In this document: one piece after another, positions 41,687 to 51,896 of the stretch
How the letters are laid out: every line of letters begins with the position of its first letter
Numbering within the stretch: position 1 is the first letter of the stretch
NCBI GenBank assembly: GCA_013298145.1
Contig: JAAFJO010000002.1
Coordinates: forward strand, 372,001-436,000
DNA from: Betaproteobacteria bacterium
GTDB lineage: Bacteria; Pseudomonadota; Gammaproteobacteria; Burkholderiales; Casimicrobiaceae
Direction of reading: 5' to 3'
Length of the DNA: 64,000 nt
Notes under the pieces: model-generated
What the model was told of the DNA's origin: nothing
What the model saw: only the letters and a program-made list of their open reading frames with translations
Databases searched by the model: none
Translations under genes and position numbers: made by a program

Positions 41687-41714
41687 CCTAGCACTTAAAC
41701 GGATTAATAAATCA

Positions 41715-41770
41715 GGGCTAGCGGTCAGTTACGTAAATAGTTAAAAACACTTATAGACTAACGCTAGCCC
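41715..41770. repeat. Palindromic intergenic element, family 1, copy D
   Basis: GGGCTAGCG (41715-41723) and CGCTAGCCC (41762-41770) form perfect 9-bp inverted ends around a 38-bp AT-rich core. It lies between the convergent LysR and proS genes. Confidence 0.8.
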
Positions 41771-41829
41771 AGATAAAACCGTCTTTCGCAGTCAACAGTT
41801 GTTTTATTTCGCGAGCAACGCGAGGTGCC

Positions 41830-43566
41830 TTAGGGCTTGAGCTTTCCCGCGATGAGCGATGCGATTTCAGCGACCGGCACTTTGGTCGCAGCCGTTTCGC
41901 GTCGACCTTGATATTCGACAACGCCTTCTTTCAAGCCACGATCACCAATCGTGATGCGATGTGGAATGCCGATCAGCTCAAGCTCCGCAAACATGACGCC
42001 TGGCCGCTCGCCCCGATCATCAAGCGCGACATCAATGCCCGCAGCGACGAGTTCTGTATACAGCTTGTCGGCGGCGGCTTTTACCTCCGCGCTGCGGTCA
42101 TAGCCGAGCGCAGCAATCGCTACGGTGAAAGGTGCCATCGCCTCGGGCCAGACGATGCCACGCTCGTCGTGGTTCTGCTCGATCGCAGCCGCGACCACGC
42201 GTGTAACGCCGATGCCGTAACAACCCATCCACATGACCTTTTCCGTTTGGTCTTGTGCGAGATAGTTGGCTTTGAGGGCGTCTGAGTATTTGGTGCCGAG
42301 CGCGAACACATGGCCGACTTCAATCCCGCGACGCATCTTGAGCGTGCCTTTGCCATCGGGCGACGGATCGCCTTCAACGACGTTACGAATATCGGCGACC
42401 ACATCGGGTTCGGCGCAATCGCGCCCCCAGTTGCCGCCCGTCACGTGATAGCCGGATTCGTTCGCGCCGCAGACGAAATCGCTCATTGCAGCAGCCGTTC
42501 GGTCGGCAATAACGATGACCTTTCCGGGATGCGCTTTACCATGACGCGCGGATTTAGGAATAGGCCCGCAATAGCCAGGCTCAACGCCCAAGTGCGCTTC
42601 GATTTCCTCAGGCGTCGCAGGACGCGAATTGGCAAGCTCTTTCAACTTACCGAGCTTCACTTCGTTCACCATGTGATCGGCGCGCAGCATGCAAAGCACG
42701 AAGCCTGCGTCGCTCATGTACATCATGGCCTTAAGCTGTTTCTCAAGCGGCAGCTTCAAAAACTTGCCCACGTCTTCGCAGGTTTTTTGGCCGGGCGTGT
42801 GTACGAGCTCTAGCGCGCTTGCGGGCGCGGCGCGTGGCGTTGCTGGAGCGACCGCCTCCGCGAGTTCGATGTTCGCCGCGCAATCTGAATCTGGCGCGTA
42901 AGCGATCACATCTTCGCCGCTTTCGGCGAGCACTTGAAATTCGTGCGAGGCGAAACCACCGATGTTGCCGGTGTCGGCAGCAACGGGACGGAATTCCAAG
43001 CCAAGGCGCTCGAAAATCTTCACGTACGCGTCGTACATGACTTGATAACTTTTGGTGAGCCCGTCTTTATCAACGTCAAACGAATACGCATCTTTCATGA
43101 TGAATTCGCGCGAACGCATCACGCCAAAACGCGGGCGACGTTCATCGCGAAACTTCGTTTGAATGTGATAGAAGTTTCGCGGCAGTTGACGCCATGAACG
43201 AAGCTCCTGCCGCGCAATGTCGGTGATGACTTCTTCGCTCGTGGGCTGTACGATGAAATCGCGATCATGGCGATCCTTGATTCGCATCATCTCTGGGCCC
43301 ATCTTGTCCCAGCGCCCTGATTCTTGCCACAGCTCGGCCGGTTGAATCACCGGCATCAAAAGCTCAATCGCACCTGCGCGATTCATTTCTTCGCGAATGA
43401 CGTTTTCTACTTTGCGCAGCACGCGCACGCCCAGCGGCATCCATGAATAAATGCCCGCGCCGAGCTTTTTGAGCATGCCCGCGCGCATCATCAGTTGATG
43501 GGAAACGATCTCCGCTTCGGAAGGGGCTTCTTTGGTGGTGGAGAGGAAAAATTGGCTGAGTTTCAT
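41830..43566 (-). CDS. proS: Prolyl-tRNA synthetase
   Basis: Class II aminoacyl-tRNA synthetase (578 aa) charging tRNA-Pro. [19 protein letters not shown] at the start, motif 2 at [31 protein letters not shown] sequence, motif 3 near [13 protein letters not shown], and an anticodon-binding domain at the C-terminus ([20 protein letters not shown]) are all present. The insertion editing domain between motifs 2 and 3, the long bacterial type, is present (about residues 225-400). It appears monocistronic. Housekeeping. Confidence 0.97.
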   Translation of the reverse strand: MKLSQFFLSTTKEAPSEAEIVSHQLMMRAGMLKKLGAGIYSWMPLGVRVLRKVENVIREEMNRAGAIELLMPVIQPAELWQESGRWDKMGPEMMRIKDRHDRDFIVQPTSEEVITDIARQELRSWRQLPRNFYHIQTKFRDERRPRFGVMRSREFIMKDAYSFDVDKDGLTKSYQVMYDAYVKIFERLGLEFRPVAADTGNIGGFASHEFQVLAESGEDVIAYAPDSDCAANIELAEAVAPATPRAAPASALELVHTPGQKTCEDVGKFLKLPLEKQLKAMMYMSDAGFVLCMLRADHMVNEVKLGKLKELANSRPATPEEIEAHLGVEPGYCGPIPKSARHGKAHPGKVIVIADRTAAAMSDFVCGANESGYHVTGGNWGRDCAEPDVVADIRNVVEGDPSPDGKGTLKMRRGIEVGHVFALGTKYSDALKANYLAQDQTEKVMWMGCYGIGVTRVVAAAIEQNHDERGIVWPEAMAPFTVAIAALGYDRSAEVKAAADKLYTELVAAGIDVALDDRGERPGVMFAELELIGIPHRITIGDRGLKEGVVEYQGRRETAATKVPVAEIASLIAGKLKP

Positions 43567-43749
43567 GGGGCGAATTCGAACGTAACGTGTGACTTAGAGA
43601 GAGGGTTTCCGCAGCCGAAGCGGGTGGGTGCTTACCAGTAGCATCCCGGCCCGGTCTGAGCGAATCGGGCGAGTGCCGCCGCAAAGCCTCGCATTTTTTG
43701 GAACCAGAGCGCGTTCCGCATTTCTTGAATTCTCGCCTATTCTTAGTAC

Positions 43750-44622
43750 ATGGCTTCAAATTCTCTAGGGTTCGACCCAGTTCGCGTTTTTTCACCGACG
43801 CAGTCGGTGCCACCGATCCCGCTTGTCCTTGATTCACCGCACAGCGGCACTCGTTATCCCGCCGATTTCGATCATTCCTGTGATCGTGCGCAGCTTCGGC
43901 GGGCCGAAGACACGGATGTGGATGATCTTTACTCGGCTGCCCCGGCACTCGGCGCAACGCTCGTGTGTGCAGAGTTCCCGCGTAGCTATATCGATGTCAA
44001 TCGTCGCGTGGAAGATCTCGATACCGACATGATTGTCGGCCGCTGGCCGCACCGCGTTCACCATTCCCCGAAAACCAAAGCGGGAATTGGGCTGATCTGG
44101 CGGCTGATCGATGATCGAACCCCCATCTATGCCCGCCAGCTGTCGATTGCGGAGGTGGAGGCCCGGATCGCGCAATGCCATAGGCCGTACTGGCAAGCGC
44201 TACGAAGCGCAGTCGATGCGGCCCACGCTGCCCACGGTCGCGTGTTTCATATCAATTGCCATTCGATGCCCGCTGAAGCCGGCTCGCTTTCTTGGATTGC
44301 GCGCGGAACCAAGTTTGCCGATGTCGTTCTTGGTGATCGCGACGGCACCACTTCATCTGCGGAGTTCATGCAAATGCTGAGCGACGCGTTTCAATCTGAG
44401 GGGTTGAGCGTGGCGATCAATGACCCTTACAAAGGCGTCGAGATTGTGAAGCAGGTGGGAAAGCCCAAAGAAAATCGCCACAGCATTCAAGTTGAATTGA
44501 ATCGTCGGCTTTACATGAACGAGGCAACGCGCGAGCGAACGCCCGACTATGTGAAGCTCAAGGCCTCAGTCACGCGGGTATTGGCGCGCATGGCTGAATT
44601 CGCGAGCAGCTCGCCGCGCTAG
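43750..44622 (+). CDS. N-formylglutamate amidohydrolase
   Basis: 290-aa enzyme that removes the formyl group from N-formyl-L-glutamate (or a related N-formyl/acyl amino acid), usually the last step of one histidine-degradation route. VPLVLDSPHSGTRYPADFDHSC-like N-terminal residues, EDTDVDDLYSAAPALGATL, YIDVNRRVEDLD and HFINCHSMP-like residues (FHINCHSMPAE) are family features. Other hut genes are absent in the window, so the physiological substrate is less certain. The start is the ATG 43750; a slightly later start is possible. The following gene begins 50 bp later. Confidence 0.9.
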   Translation: MASNSLGFDPVRVFSPTQSVPPIPLVLDSPHSGTRYPADFDHSCDRAQLRRAEDTDVDDLYSAAPALGATLVCAEFPRSYIDVNRRVEDLDTDMIVGRWPHRVHHSPKTKAGIGLIWRLIDDRTPIYARQLSIAEVEARIAQCHRPYWQALRSAVDAAHAAHGRVFHINCHSMPAEAGSLSWIARGTKFADVVLGDRDGTTSSAEFMQMLSDAFQSEGLSVAINDPYKGVEIVKQVGKPKENRHSIQVELNRRLYMNEATRERTPDYVKLKASVTRVLARMAEFASSSPR

Positions 44623-44672
44623 GCACGATAGGCGACATAGGCGCGCTGAATTTATCGCGCTTCTACAATTCG

Positions 44673-45818
44673 GTGATGCAGTTCTCCATCCCTGATCCAC
44701 GAGCCTTCGCAGTTTACGAAGGCAGTCCCGCCAACCCGCTCATCGATCTTTCGCTCGCCTCGCTTGGCGCGGAAGTGGCGGTGATCGCCGAAAAGAAAGA
44801 AGCTCACCTACGCGAAGAAATTGTCGCGGCGTTGATCGCCGGGCAGACTCAGTCGATCAGCGATGCGCTCGCTCGCGCGCCTTCGCTTGCTGTGCAGCGG
44901 ATGCTCGCTCGTACGCTTGCCCAAGCGCATGTTGAGGCCGGGCGCGCGCGCTCAGGTGAGACGACCCTGCCCACGACCGTCTTCGCGTTGCCGATTGTGG
45001 TGGTTGCCGCAAACGCAGCGCCGATTCAAGTGCCCGGCGCGCTACCGAATGTGGGTGAGTTCGTAGAGCTCATGAAGGCGAACGGCGCGCTGCGTGGTAA
45101 TCAGACTTTTACCCTGTCGAACGCGCTGGCCTCAGTGCATGCGCTTGCGCTCGAAAAGCTACCCAGCTCATTAGCTTGGTGGCAGCTAGAAACACAATCA
45201 CAGATCGCAGTCGAAAAATCGTCGATGCAAGTTCCGGCAAATCAAGAAAGTGTGTTCTTGCGTTTTCTCATCGGCAGCGCAATCGCCGGGCCAGGCGTTG
45301 ATTTGCTCAGCGAAAAAGACACCGGAAAATGGGGTATGCCGTTTACGCAGACATTTGCGAAGCAGCTCGGCGGCGGCAGCCTTTCGCTGCTCGCGATGCC
45401 TAGACCCCCTCGAACGCCCCTGGCTGCGCTGTTTCAGGGGCGCGCCGCGCAGCGTGAAGTTTCGATGCAACTTTTCGCAACCAACGCGATTCGGAAGTTT
45501 CGTTCGAGCGTTGGCGAGCCTGAGGCCGTCATCTCCGCCCACCGAACGGCAAGCGGCGGCGAAGTGCGGCTTTCTCTCTCAAACGCGTTCGACGAAAAAG
45601 GTGCGGAGGGATTCCGCGCGGAGCTTTTCGCGACGGATCGCGCACAAGATATCGCCACTGCGATGCAGGATCTGCTTCGCGAATGCAACGTAGAGCAGGT
45701 GACAGTGCTCGCCGACATCTTTCCTGATCACGATCCAGAAACGAATCTACCGTGGTTCTTCAGGGCTGATGCGCTGGAAGAAAGTGTTCAGAGAGCGTTA
45801 CGAAGCGCTCTCCACTAA
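44673..45818 (+). CDS. Hypothetical protein, not recognised
   Basis: 381-aa protein of unknown function. It has no signal peptide and no clear membrane segment. It opens FSIPDPRAFAVYEGSPANPLIDLSLASLG, contains an alanine-rich helical region (about 40-95), a hydrophobic strand ALPIVVVAANAAPIQVPG, a Pro/Arg-rich loop (AMPRPPRTPLAALFQGRAAQREV), and a C-terminal alpha/beta region ending LPWFFRADALEESVQRALRSAL. A single cysteine lies in RECNVEQV. Codon use resembles its neighbours, so it looks native. It follows the N-formylglutamate amidohydrolase gene by 50 bp and may share its transcript. No catalytic motif stood out. Confidence 0.75.
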   Translation: MMQFSIPDPRAFAVYEGSPANPLIDLSLASLGAEVAVIAEKKEAHLREEIVAALIAGQTQSISDALARAPSLAVQRMLARTLAQAHVEAGRARSGETTLPTTVFALPIVVVAANAAPIQVPGALPNVGEFVELMKANGALRGNQTFTLSNALASVHALALEKLPSSLAWWQLETQSQIAVEKSSMQVPANQESVFLRFLIGSAIAGPGVDLLSEKDTGKWGMPFTQTFAKQLGGGSLSLLAMPRPPRTPLAALFQGRAAQREVSMQLFATNAIRKFRSSVGEPEAVISAHRTASGGEVRLSLSNAFDEKGAEGFRAELFATDRAQDIATAMQDLLRECNVEQVTVLADIFPDHDPETNLPWFFRADALEESVQRALRSALH

Positions 45819-45842
45819 AAATCCAGTTGTAGTCGACAGCCG

Positions 45843-45906
45843 ATTGGGGTGAGGGGGCAATTCAATGCGTTATTGATTGGCGCGTTTATCGATGTTTAGC
45901 CCCAAT
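45843..45906. repeat. Palindromic intergenic element, family 1, copy E
   Basis: ATTGGGG at the left end faces TAGCCCCAAT at the right, around a core with GCGTTATTGATTGGCGCG. The left arm has lost the CTAG part. It lies in the gap between the unknown protein and dsbB. Confidence 0.6.
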
Positions 45907-46075
45907 AGAATTGGCGATAAGTCGCAATGGCTGAAGCAGAAAGCTAAGCCAGGCGCGATAGAAACCGTGTGCCTTTCGATCGCAACGGAACCGCGCGTCT
46001 GATTCCGTCTCAAACACTCGTTATCCATCTCACTCAAAGCGCCGCAGCGCCGTGCGCGCCCTAGAATTTCGCTTA

Positions 46076-46588
46076 ATGAATCCGCTTAATGTGTTCCCTT
46101 CGCGCCGTGTTGCGTATGCCTTTGGTTTTGCTGTCTGTGCGGCGTTGATGGCGTATGCCTATTACTTGCAGTACGTGAAAGAGCTAGAGCCTTGCCCGAT
46201 GTGCTGGTTTCAGCGCGGCGCGTTGCTCTTGATGGCGATCGTGTTTTTGATCGGAGCGATCGTAAAGACTGAGAAGCGCGGCGCGGTAGTGCTCGCGATC
46301 GGTTCGGCGCTGACCGGCGGGCTCGGCATTTTTCTGGCAGCGCGACATCTCTATATTCAGTCGCTGCCCGCCGATCAATTGCCAAGCTGCGGCATGGGCA
46401 TTACCTACATGCTGGACGCGTTTCCGTTTCTCGACGTATTGAGCCGCACGCTCAAAGGCTCCGTTGAGTGCAACAAAATTGATCTGATTTTGGGGCTGCC
46501 GATTCCTGCGTGGACGCTCATCTTTTTCGTGTTAGCCGTGATCGCGGCGTTTTTGTTGATCAATCATCGCGCCAAAAGCGCTATTTGA
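46076..46588 (+). CDS. dsbB: Disulfide bond formation protein DsbB
   Basis: 170-aa inner-membrane quinone reductase that reoxidises DsbA. Four hydrophobic segments are visible. The first periplasmic loop carries CPMC (Cys40, Cys43) and the second carries Cys105 (LPSCGMG) and Cys132 (VECNK), the four essential cysteines. WFQR after CPMC is typical. The ATG at 46076 is chosen over 46052. It ends 8 bp before the start of the prolyl oligopeptidase gene, suggesting co-transcription. DsbA is not in the window. Confidence 0.95.
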   Translation: MNPLNVFPSRRVAYAFGFAVCAALMAYAYYLQYVKELEPCPMCWFQRGALLLMAIVFLIGAIVKTEKRGAVVLAIGSALTGGLGIFLAARHLYIQSLPADQLPSCGMGITYMLDAFPFLDVLSRTLKGSVECNKIDLILGLPIPAWTLIFFVLAVIAAFLLINHRAKSAI

Positions 46589-46596
46589 GGATGTCT

Positions 46597-48672
46597 ATGA
46601 CTCACCGGTCGAGCGCTTTAGCGCTCTTTTTGTTGCCCGCCACGTTGATGGCGCAAGCGCCCGCGAGCTTCACGCCGCCGCCTACGCCATCAAAGCCCGT
46701 GCAAGACGTAGTGAATGGCGTGACGCTCACCGATCCTTACCGCTGGCTTGAAGACAACAACAATGCCGATGTCGTGAAATGGACCCGTGCGCAGCATGAT
46801 GCAGCAACCGGTTGGCTTGACAAAAATGCCCCGGCCGTCCCCGGACTTCGCGATGAACTCGCGCGGTTCATTGATCGAACCGTCACCTCGCCGCCGTGGT
46901 TTTACAAAGGCCGCGAATTTTTTACGCGCAAAGTGAAGGGCGATGCTCAGTCAAAGCTTTACACGCGTATTGATGGCAAAGAAGTTCTCATTTTCGATCC
47001 GCTGAAACTTGATCCATCGGGCAAGTCGGCGCTGTCGGGTCAAGCCATTTCGCGCAGCGCCAATGTGATGGCCGTCGGCGTGCAGGTATCGGGCGATGAG
47101 TTACCGACCCAATACTTCATCGATACCCGCACCGGCAAAGAAGTGTTTCCGCCGCTATCCGAGGTGTGGAGCGTTTCTTGGACTGCGGACGAGAAAGTGG
47201 TCTACATCCAACAGCGCACGAAAGAACAGATCACCAAGCAGCTACCGCTCTTCTCGCAGCGGCACACGCTCGGCACCGATCATTTGAAGTCGCCGGTGGT
47301 GCTGCGTCTGAATGACGCAAAAGAGTACGGTGGTTTGATTGAGTACGAGTACGCGCCTTACACGCTGACGACGGTGGGCGTGGGTCGTTCGTCTAAATAT
47401 TCCATTGCACGGATTGGCAGCAATGCAGCGCCTCGCGAAATCTTCGCTGAACGCGATTCACAAGCGAGCATTCAAATGCTCGGCGAGACGATTTACGCAC
47501 TGACCAATGCGGGCGCACCGAACTACCGCATCATGCGCGCCACCACGGCGAACCCCGAGTTCAAAGACTGGCGCGATCTGATCCCCGAGCAGAAAGATGC
47601 GGTGCTTGAGAGCTTCGTGGTGACGAAGCAGAACATTCTCGTGCGCGAGAAGCGCGAACTCATGACGCGCGTTCGCGTGTACGACCTCGAAGGCAAATTC
47701 GTCCGCGATTTGCCAGCGCCAGAATTTGGCAGCGTCGGTAGCCTTTCGTATGACCGAGAAGCCGACGTGCTCTACGCGTCGCTCACCACCTTCAACGCAC
47801 CGTTCAAGCTCTACAAACTCGACGGCAAAACGCTCACCTGGAACTTCATGTACCAGGACGAGATGATCCTCGACACCAAAGACATTGAAACCAAACTGAT
47901 TTACGCCACGAGCAAAGACGGCACCAAGATCCCGATTTTCTTGAGCCACAAAAAAGGCATCAAACTGGACGGTTCAAACCCAACGCTCGTTTACGGCTAC
48001 GGCGGGTTCAACATCGGGATTCAGGTGCGCTATCTCGGTTCGCGCATTCCGCTTATCAATCGCGGCGTGATCTACGCCGATGTCGGGCTACGCGGCGGGA
48101 ACGAGTTTGGTCGCGCCTGGCATCGCGCGGGCATGCTCGGCAACAAGCAAAATGTGTATGACGATTTCTACGCGGCCGCCGAGTGGCTCGTGAAAAACGG
48201 CTACAGCACCTCAAAGAAGATGGTTGCCTACGGTGGCAGCAACGGCGGTTTGTTGACCGGTGCGGCAGCAACGCAGCGCCCCGAGCTTTTCAACGGCATC
48301 ATCTCGTCAGTGCCACTCCTCGATATGGTGCGCTATCACAAGTTCCGCATCGCTCGCTATTGGATTCCGGAGTACGGCGATCCTGACAAGGCCGAAGATT
48401 TCGCGTGGCTGCTGGCGTATTCGCCGTATCACAACATCCGCGCTGGCGTGAATTTGCCGACGACGCTCGTGATTGCGGGCGAAAACGACACCCGCGTCGA
48501 TCCGCTGCACGCGAAGAAATTCGTCGCGCTCGCGCAAAACAATGTGGGTCAAACGAGTCCTGTGTTGCTCAAAATGGACTACGGAGCCGGCCACGGCGCG
48601 GGCAAATCGACGCAACAGCTGGTGGACGACATCGAGCTTTGGCAGCGGTTCGTAATTGCACTGACCAAGTAA
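46597..48672 (+). CDS. Prolyl oligopeptidase family serine peptidase (exported)
   Basis: 691-aa S9A peptidase. A signal peptide is likely at residues 1-22 (THRSSALALFLLPATLMAQA). DPYRWLED is the N-terminal family hallmark. A beta-propeller fills the middle and the hydrolase domain follows. The catalytic triad is Ser548 (GGSNGGLL), Asp631 (GENDTRV) and His666 (GAGHGAG). It likely cleaves short proline-containing peptides in the periplasm. The ATG at 46597 is used because GAGG lies 6 bp upstream; an ATG at 46591 touches that site. Codons are continuous with the dsbB operon. Confidence 0.93.
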   Translation: MTHRSSALALFLLPATLMAQAPASFTPPPTPSKPVQDVVNGVTLTDPYRWLEDNNNADVVKWTRAQHDAATGWLDKNAPAVPGLRDELARFIDRTVTSPPWFYKGREFFTRKVKGDAQSKLYTRIDGKEVLIFDPLKLDPSGKSALSGQAISRSANVMAVGVQVSGDELPTQYFIDTRTGKEVFPPLSEVWSVSWTADEKVVYIQQRTKEQITKQLPLFSQRHTLGTDHLKSPVVLRLNDAKEYGGLIEYEYAPYTLTTVGVGRSSKYSIARIGSNAAPREIFAERDSQASIQMLGETIYALTNAGAPNYRIMRATTANPEFKDWRDLIPEQKDAVLESFVVTKQNILVREKRELMTRVRVYDLEGKFVRDLPAPEFGSVGSLSYDREADVLYASLTTFNAPFKLYKLDGKTLTWNFMYQDEMILDTKDIETKLIYATSKDGTKIPIFLSHKKGIKLDGSNPTLVYGYGGFNIGIQVRYLGSRIPLINRGVIYADVGLRGGNEFGRAWHRAGMLGNKQNVYDDFYAAAEWLVKNGYSTSKKMVAYGGSNGGLLTGAAATQRPELFNGIISSVPLLDMVRYHKFRIARYWIPEYGDPDKAEDFAWLLAYSPYHNIRAGVNLPTTLVIAGENDTRVDPLHAKKFVALAQNNVGQTSPVLLKMDYGAGHGAGKSTQQLVDDIELWQRFVIALTK

Positions 48673-48693
48673 ACTTTATGCCTTGAACCCAAT

Positions 48694-48763
48694 TTTAATG
48701 AGGGCTAGCGCTTATAAAAGTGAATCGTTGATTCCGCGTTTATTAACGTCTCGCCCCATTAAA
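48694..48763. repeat. Palindromic intergenic element, family 1, copy F
   Basis: TTTAATGAGGGC at the left end pairs with GCCCCATTAAA at the right, with GGGCTAGCGCTTATAAA and TTTATTAACGTC inside. It lies between the prolyl oligopeptidase and rpsO genes, upstream of the rpsO promoter. Confidence 0.75.
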
Positions 48764-48866
48764 GAAAGGGGGAGATTAAATTTTTTGTTGAGTTATGGTG
48801 CAGAATCGCGACCTTAAAGCAGCGTAAATTGGTGCACAGACTCGGCTAAATGGCGTCTGATTCACC

Positions 48867-48872
48867 TATAAT
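48867..48872 (+). promoter_or_regulatory. -10 box of rpsO
   Basis: TATAAT at 48867, about 93 bp upstream of rpsO, is the best -10 match in the gap; no good -35 is seen. A family-1-like half-arm (TTAGGGCTAAC) immediately follows the box, in the predicted leader. Confidence 0.4.
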
Positions 48873-48964
48873 TTAGGGCTAACTTCGATAAACATATCGT
48901 TTTGCGGGGTGTGCGTTTCAAAGCGCATTTCTCTGCTCTACGGCTAAAAAAGAAAGACACGACT

Positions 48965-49234
48965 ATGGCACTCACGCCAGCACAAACCGCCGCAATCATC
49001 AAAGAACACGGTCGCGGCGCAAACGACACCGGCTGCACCGAAGTTCAAGTTGCATTGTTGACCGCAAACATCAACGGCCTCTCTGATCATTTCAAGAGCC
49101 ACGCAAAAGATCACCACAGCCGCCGCGGCTTGCTCAAGATGGTTAATAACCGTCGCGCGCTGCTCGCGTATCTGAAGAATACGGATCGCGCTCGTTATCA
49201 AGCGCTGATCGAAAAACTCGGTCTGCGTAAGTAA
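48965..49234 (+). CDS. rpsO: 30S ribosomal protein S15
   Basis: 89-aa primary rRNA-binding protein of the small subunit. [63 protein letters not shown] and the C-terminal [13 protein letters not shown] are canonical S15. The ATG at 48965 is used; an upstream in-frame ATG at 48902 adds 21 residues that no S15 has. It is followed by a strong terminator and then pnp, the classical rpsO-pnp order. Confidence 0.98.
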   Translation: MALTPAQTAAIIKEHGRGANDTGCTEVQVALLTANINGLSDHFKSHAKDHHSRRGLLKMVNNRRALLAYLKNTDRARYQALIEKLGLRK

Positions 49235-49248
49235 TACGCGAGACCGCG

Positions 49249-49288
49249 AAAAGGCCGCAACTTCGTTGAAGTCGCGGCCTTTTGTTTT
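49249..49288 (+). terminator. Rho-independent terminator after rpsO
   Basis: AAAAGGCCGC pairs with GCGGCCTTTT (inner ACTT / AAGT) in a long GC-rich stem, followed by GTTTTG. It would end or attenuate transcription between rpsO and pnp. Confidence 0.9.
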
Positions 49289-49510
49289 GGGAGTGAGCGG
49301 TGAGGCGTGAACCTTGGGGATTGATTCAATCTACAACGTTCACAGTTCACAGCTCACATGTTGAACTAGCAAAAAAGCGCAATCGTAAAGATCGTTTCAC
49401 GATGCATAGCCGTAACGCCAGGATGAACAGCGCGCGCAAAGCGTGTTTCGTCGGGCTAATACGGTCTACGTTCCGAAGAAGCGAAAGCGCTGAAGAAAGG
49501 TATCCAGCTC

Positions 49511-51643
49511 ATGCTGACTGCAACCATTAAGTCCATTCAATATGGCGCACACACTCTAACCCTTGAAACTGGCGAAATTGGCCGCCAAGCGGATGCAACG
49601 GTCGTTGTACGCTATGGCGACACCGTTGTAATCGTCTCCGCTGTTGCCAAGACGAGCGTGAAAGAGGGCCAAGATTTTTTCCCTCTTACCGTTGACTACC
49701 AAGAGAAGTTCTACGCTGCAGGCAAGATTCCTGGCGGCTTCTTCAAACGCGAAGGCCGTCCGAGCGAGAAAGAAACGCTCACTTCGCGCTTGATCGATCG
49801 TCCGATTCGCCCGCTGTTTCCTGAAGGCTTTTACAACGAGATCCAGATCATCGCGCAAACGATGTCGGTTGATCCTGAGATTGATCCGGACATTCCTGCG
49901 ATCATTGGCGCATCCGCCGCGCTCTATCTCGCAGGCGTACCGTTTGCGGCGCCCATCGCTGCCGCACGCGTGGGCTATGCCAATGGTCAGTACATCCTGA
50001 ATCCTTCGCTCACCGAACTTAAAACGTCGGAGTTGAATCTCGTCGTTGCTGCCACCGAAGGTGCAGTGATGATGGTTGAGTCGGAAGCAACCGAATTGCC
50101 CGAAGACGTGATGCTTGGCGCGATTTGGTGGGGCCACGCGCAACAGCAAGCCGTGATTGACATGATCATGGCGCTTGGCGAAGTCGCCGCGAAGCCCGCT
50201 TGGGATTGGCAACCGCCTGCGAAAGACGCAGCGCTCGTCGCCAAAGTGCTCGAAGTGGCAGGTCCTGGCTTCGATGAGGCTTACAAGATCAAGAGCAAGA
50301 GCGCCCGCAGCGCGAAGCTCAAAGAAGTGGCTGCTGCTGCTGAGGCCGCGTTGATTCCGGCGGATGCTGACACGCTCACCAAAAACAATATCAAGAACGA
50401 AATGTTCGCACTCGAAGCGAAAACCGTTCGCGAGCAAATTCTGCGCGGTGAGCCGCGTATTGATGGCCGCGACACGCGCACGGTGCGTCCGATCTCGATT
50501 CGCACAGGTGTTCTGCCGCGTACGCACGGCTCCGTGCTCTTCACGCGCGGTGAAACGCAAGCGCTCGTGGTCGCAACGCTTGGCACCAAGCAAGATGAGC
50601 AAATCATCGATGCGTTGTCGGGCGAATACCGTGATCGCTTCATGCTTCACTACAACATGCCCCCGTTTGCAACCGGCGAAACCGGTCGCGTCGGTACGCC
50701 GAAGCGTCGTGAAATCGGTCACGGTCGCTTGGCGAAGCGTGCGTTGGTTGCCGTGTTGCCGCCAGAGAAAGATTTCTCGTATTCGATGCGTGTGGTGTCC
50801 GAAATCACCGAATCGAATGGTTCGTCATCGATGGCTTCGGTCTGCGGCGGCGCGCTCTCGTTGATGGACGCTGGTGTGCCGCTTAAAGCGCCGGTAGCGG
50901 GCATCGCAATGGGCCTCATCAAGGAAGGTAACCGCTTCGCAGTGCTCACCGACATTCTGGGTGATGAAGATCACCTGGGCGACATGGATTTCAAGGTGGC
51001 CGGTACTGATCGCGGCATCACGGCGTTGCAAATGGACATCAAAATCCAAGGCATCACCAAGGAAATTATGGGCGTCGCGCTTGCGCAAGCCAACGAAGCA
51101 CGCCTTCACATTTTGAAGATCATGCACGAGGCGATGCCACACACGCGCACTGAGATGAGTGCGTACGCGCCGCGTATGGTCACCTTCAAGATCAATCCTG
51201 AAAAGATTCGCGATGTCATCGGCAAAGGTGGCGCAGTGATCCGTCAATTGACGGAAGAAACGCGTTGCCAAATCGATATCCAGGACGACGGTACGATTAC
51301 CATCGCATCACCCAATGCGGACGACTTGGCTGAAGCCAAACGCCGCATTGATGACATTACGGCAGAAGTCGAAGTAGGCAAGATCTACGAAGGCCCTGTG
51401 ATGCGCATCATGGATTTCGGCGCAGTGATCCAGCTGCTGCCAGGTCGCGACGGCTTGTTGCACATTTCTCAGATCGCGCCAGAGCGCGTGAACGCGGTTA
51501 CCGATTACCTCAAAGAAGGTGAGCTGGTGAAAGTTAAGGTGATGGGTTTTGATGACAAAGGGCGCGTGAAGCTCTCACGCAAAGTGCTCCTCGAAGAACA
51601 AGCGAATAGCGCAAACGCCTCTGCTCAGCCACAGCCCGAATAA
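49511..51643 (+). CDS. pnp: Polynucleotide phosphorylase
   Basis: 710-aa 3'-5' exoribonuclease/polymerase of the RNA degradosome. Two RNase-PH-like domains are present (first [20 protein letters not shown], second [23 protein letters not shown] with the phosphate-site residues). A KH domain has the GxxG loop [15 protein letters not shown], and an S1 domain ends the protein ([24 protein letters not shown]). The ATG at 49511 follows AAAGG by 8-9 bp. It lies directly downstream of rpsO, the usual arrangement. The leader shows no structure I could assign to autogenous RNase III/PNPase control. Confidence 0.98.
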   Translation: MLTATIKSIQYGAHTLTLETGEIGRQADATVVVRYGDTVVIVSAVAKTSVKEGQDFFPLTVDYQEKFYAAGKIPGGFFKREGRPSEKETLTSRLIDRPIRPLFPEGFYNEIQIIAQTMSVDPEIDPDIPAIIGASAALYLAGVPFAAPIAAARVGYANGQYILNPSLTELKTSELNLVVAATEGAVMMVESEATELPEDVMLGAIWWGHAQQQAVIDMIMALGEVAAKPAWDWQPPAKDAALVAKVLEVAGPGFDEAYKIKSKSARSAKLKEVAAAAEAALIPADADTLTKNNIKNEMFALEAKTVREQILRGEPRIDGRDTRTVRPISIRTGVLPRTHGSVLFTRGETQALVVATLGTKQDEQIIDALSGEYRDRFMLHYNMPPFATGETGRVGTPKRREIGHGRLAKRALVAVLPPEKDFSYSMRVVSEITESNGSSSMASVCGGALSLMDAGVPLKAPVAGIAMGLIKEGNRFAVLTDILGDEDHLGDMDFKVAGTDRGITALQMDIKIQGITKEIMGVALAQANEARLHILKIMHEAMPHTRTEMSAYAPRMVTFKINPEKIRDVIGKGGAVIRQLTEETRCQIDIQDDGTITIASPNADDLAEAKRRIDDITAEVEVGKIYEGPVMRIMDFGAVIQLLPGRDGLLHISQIAPERVNAVTDYLKEGELVKVKVMGFDDKGRVKLSRKVLLEEQANSANASAQPQPE

Positions 51644-51700
51644 CAGTCATAAGAACAATAACGGGGTAAGCGCGGCGCCTGTGTGCCGCGATTCAATTCG

Positions 51701-51731
51701 CGCCCACTTCGGAAACGGAGTGGGCGTTTTT
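51701..51731 (+). terminator. Rho-independent terminator of pnp
   Basis: CGCCCACTTCGG pairs with CGGAGTGGGCG, with an AAA loop, followed by TTTTTATTT. A strong stem and T-run lie about 60 bp after the pnp stop. Confidence 0.9.
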
Positions 51732-51769
51732 ATTTCGAACTGGTATTGCTGCGAGACAGGGTTCTGCAC

Positions 51770-51896
51770 AACGTAGTGAGAGCCTGTCGGACAGGGAAAA
51801 ATTCGAGAAAGTAGCGCAGCGTTCGTGCGCGCGCGATCGCTTCTCGCGCACTTTCAACGAGCCATTACGCGCTCGTAGTCGTTCTACAAAAGGCTC
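51770..51896. repeat. Long imperfect foldback after pnp
   Basis: AGAGCCT (51779) is mirrored by AGGCTCT (51891). Inside, TCGAGAAAGTAGCGC faces GCGCACTTTCAACGA, and CCTGTC / ACAGG form a small hairpin. The whole is about 120 bp and ends at the stop of the next (minus-strand) gene. Pairing is imperfect. Confidence 0.4.

Noticed and set aside
49556..50722. 388-codon frame antisense to pnp
   Set aside because: It is a codon-bias shadow of pnp: no family features, no ribosome site, and it is rich in Arg/His/Cys as antisense frames in GC-rich genes usually are.
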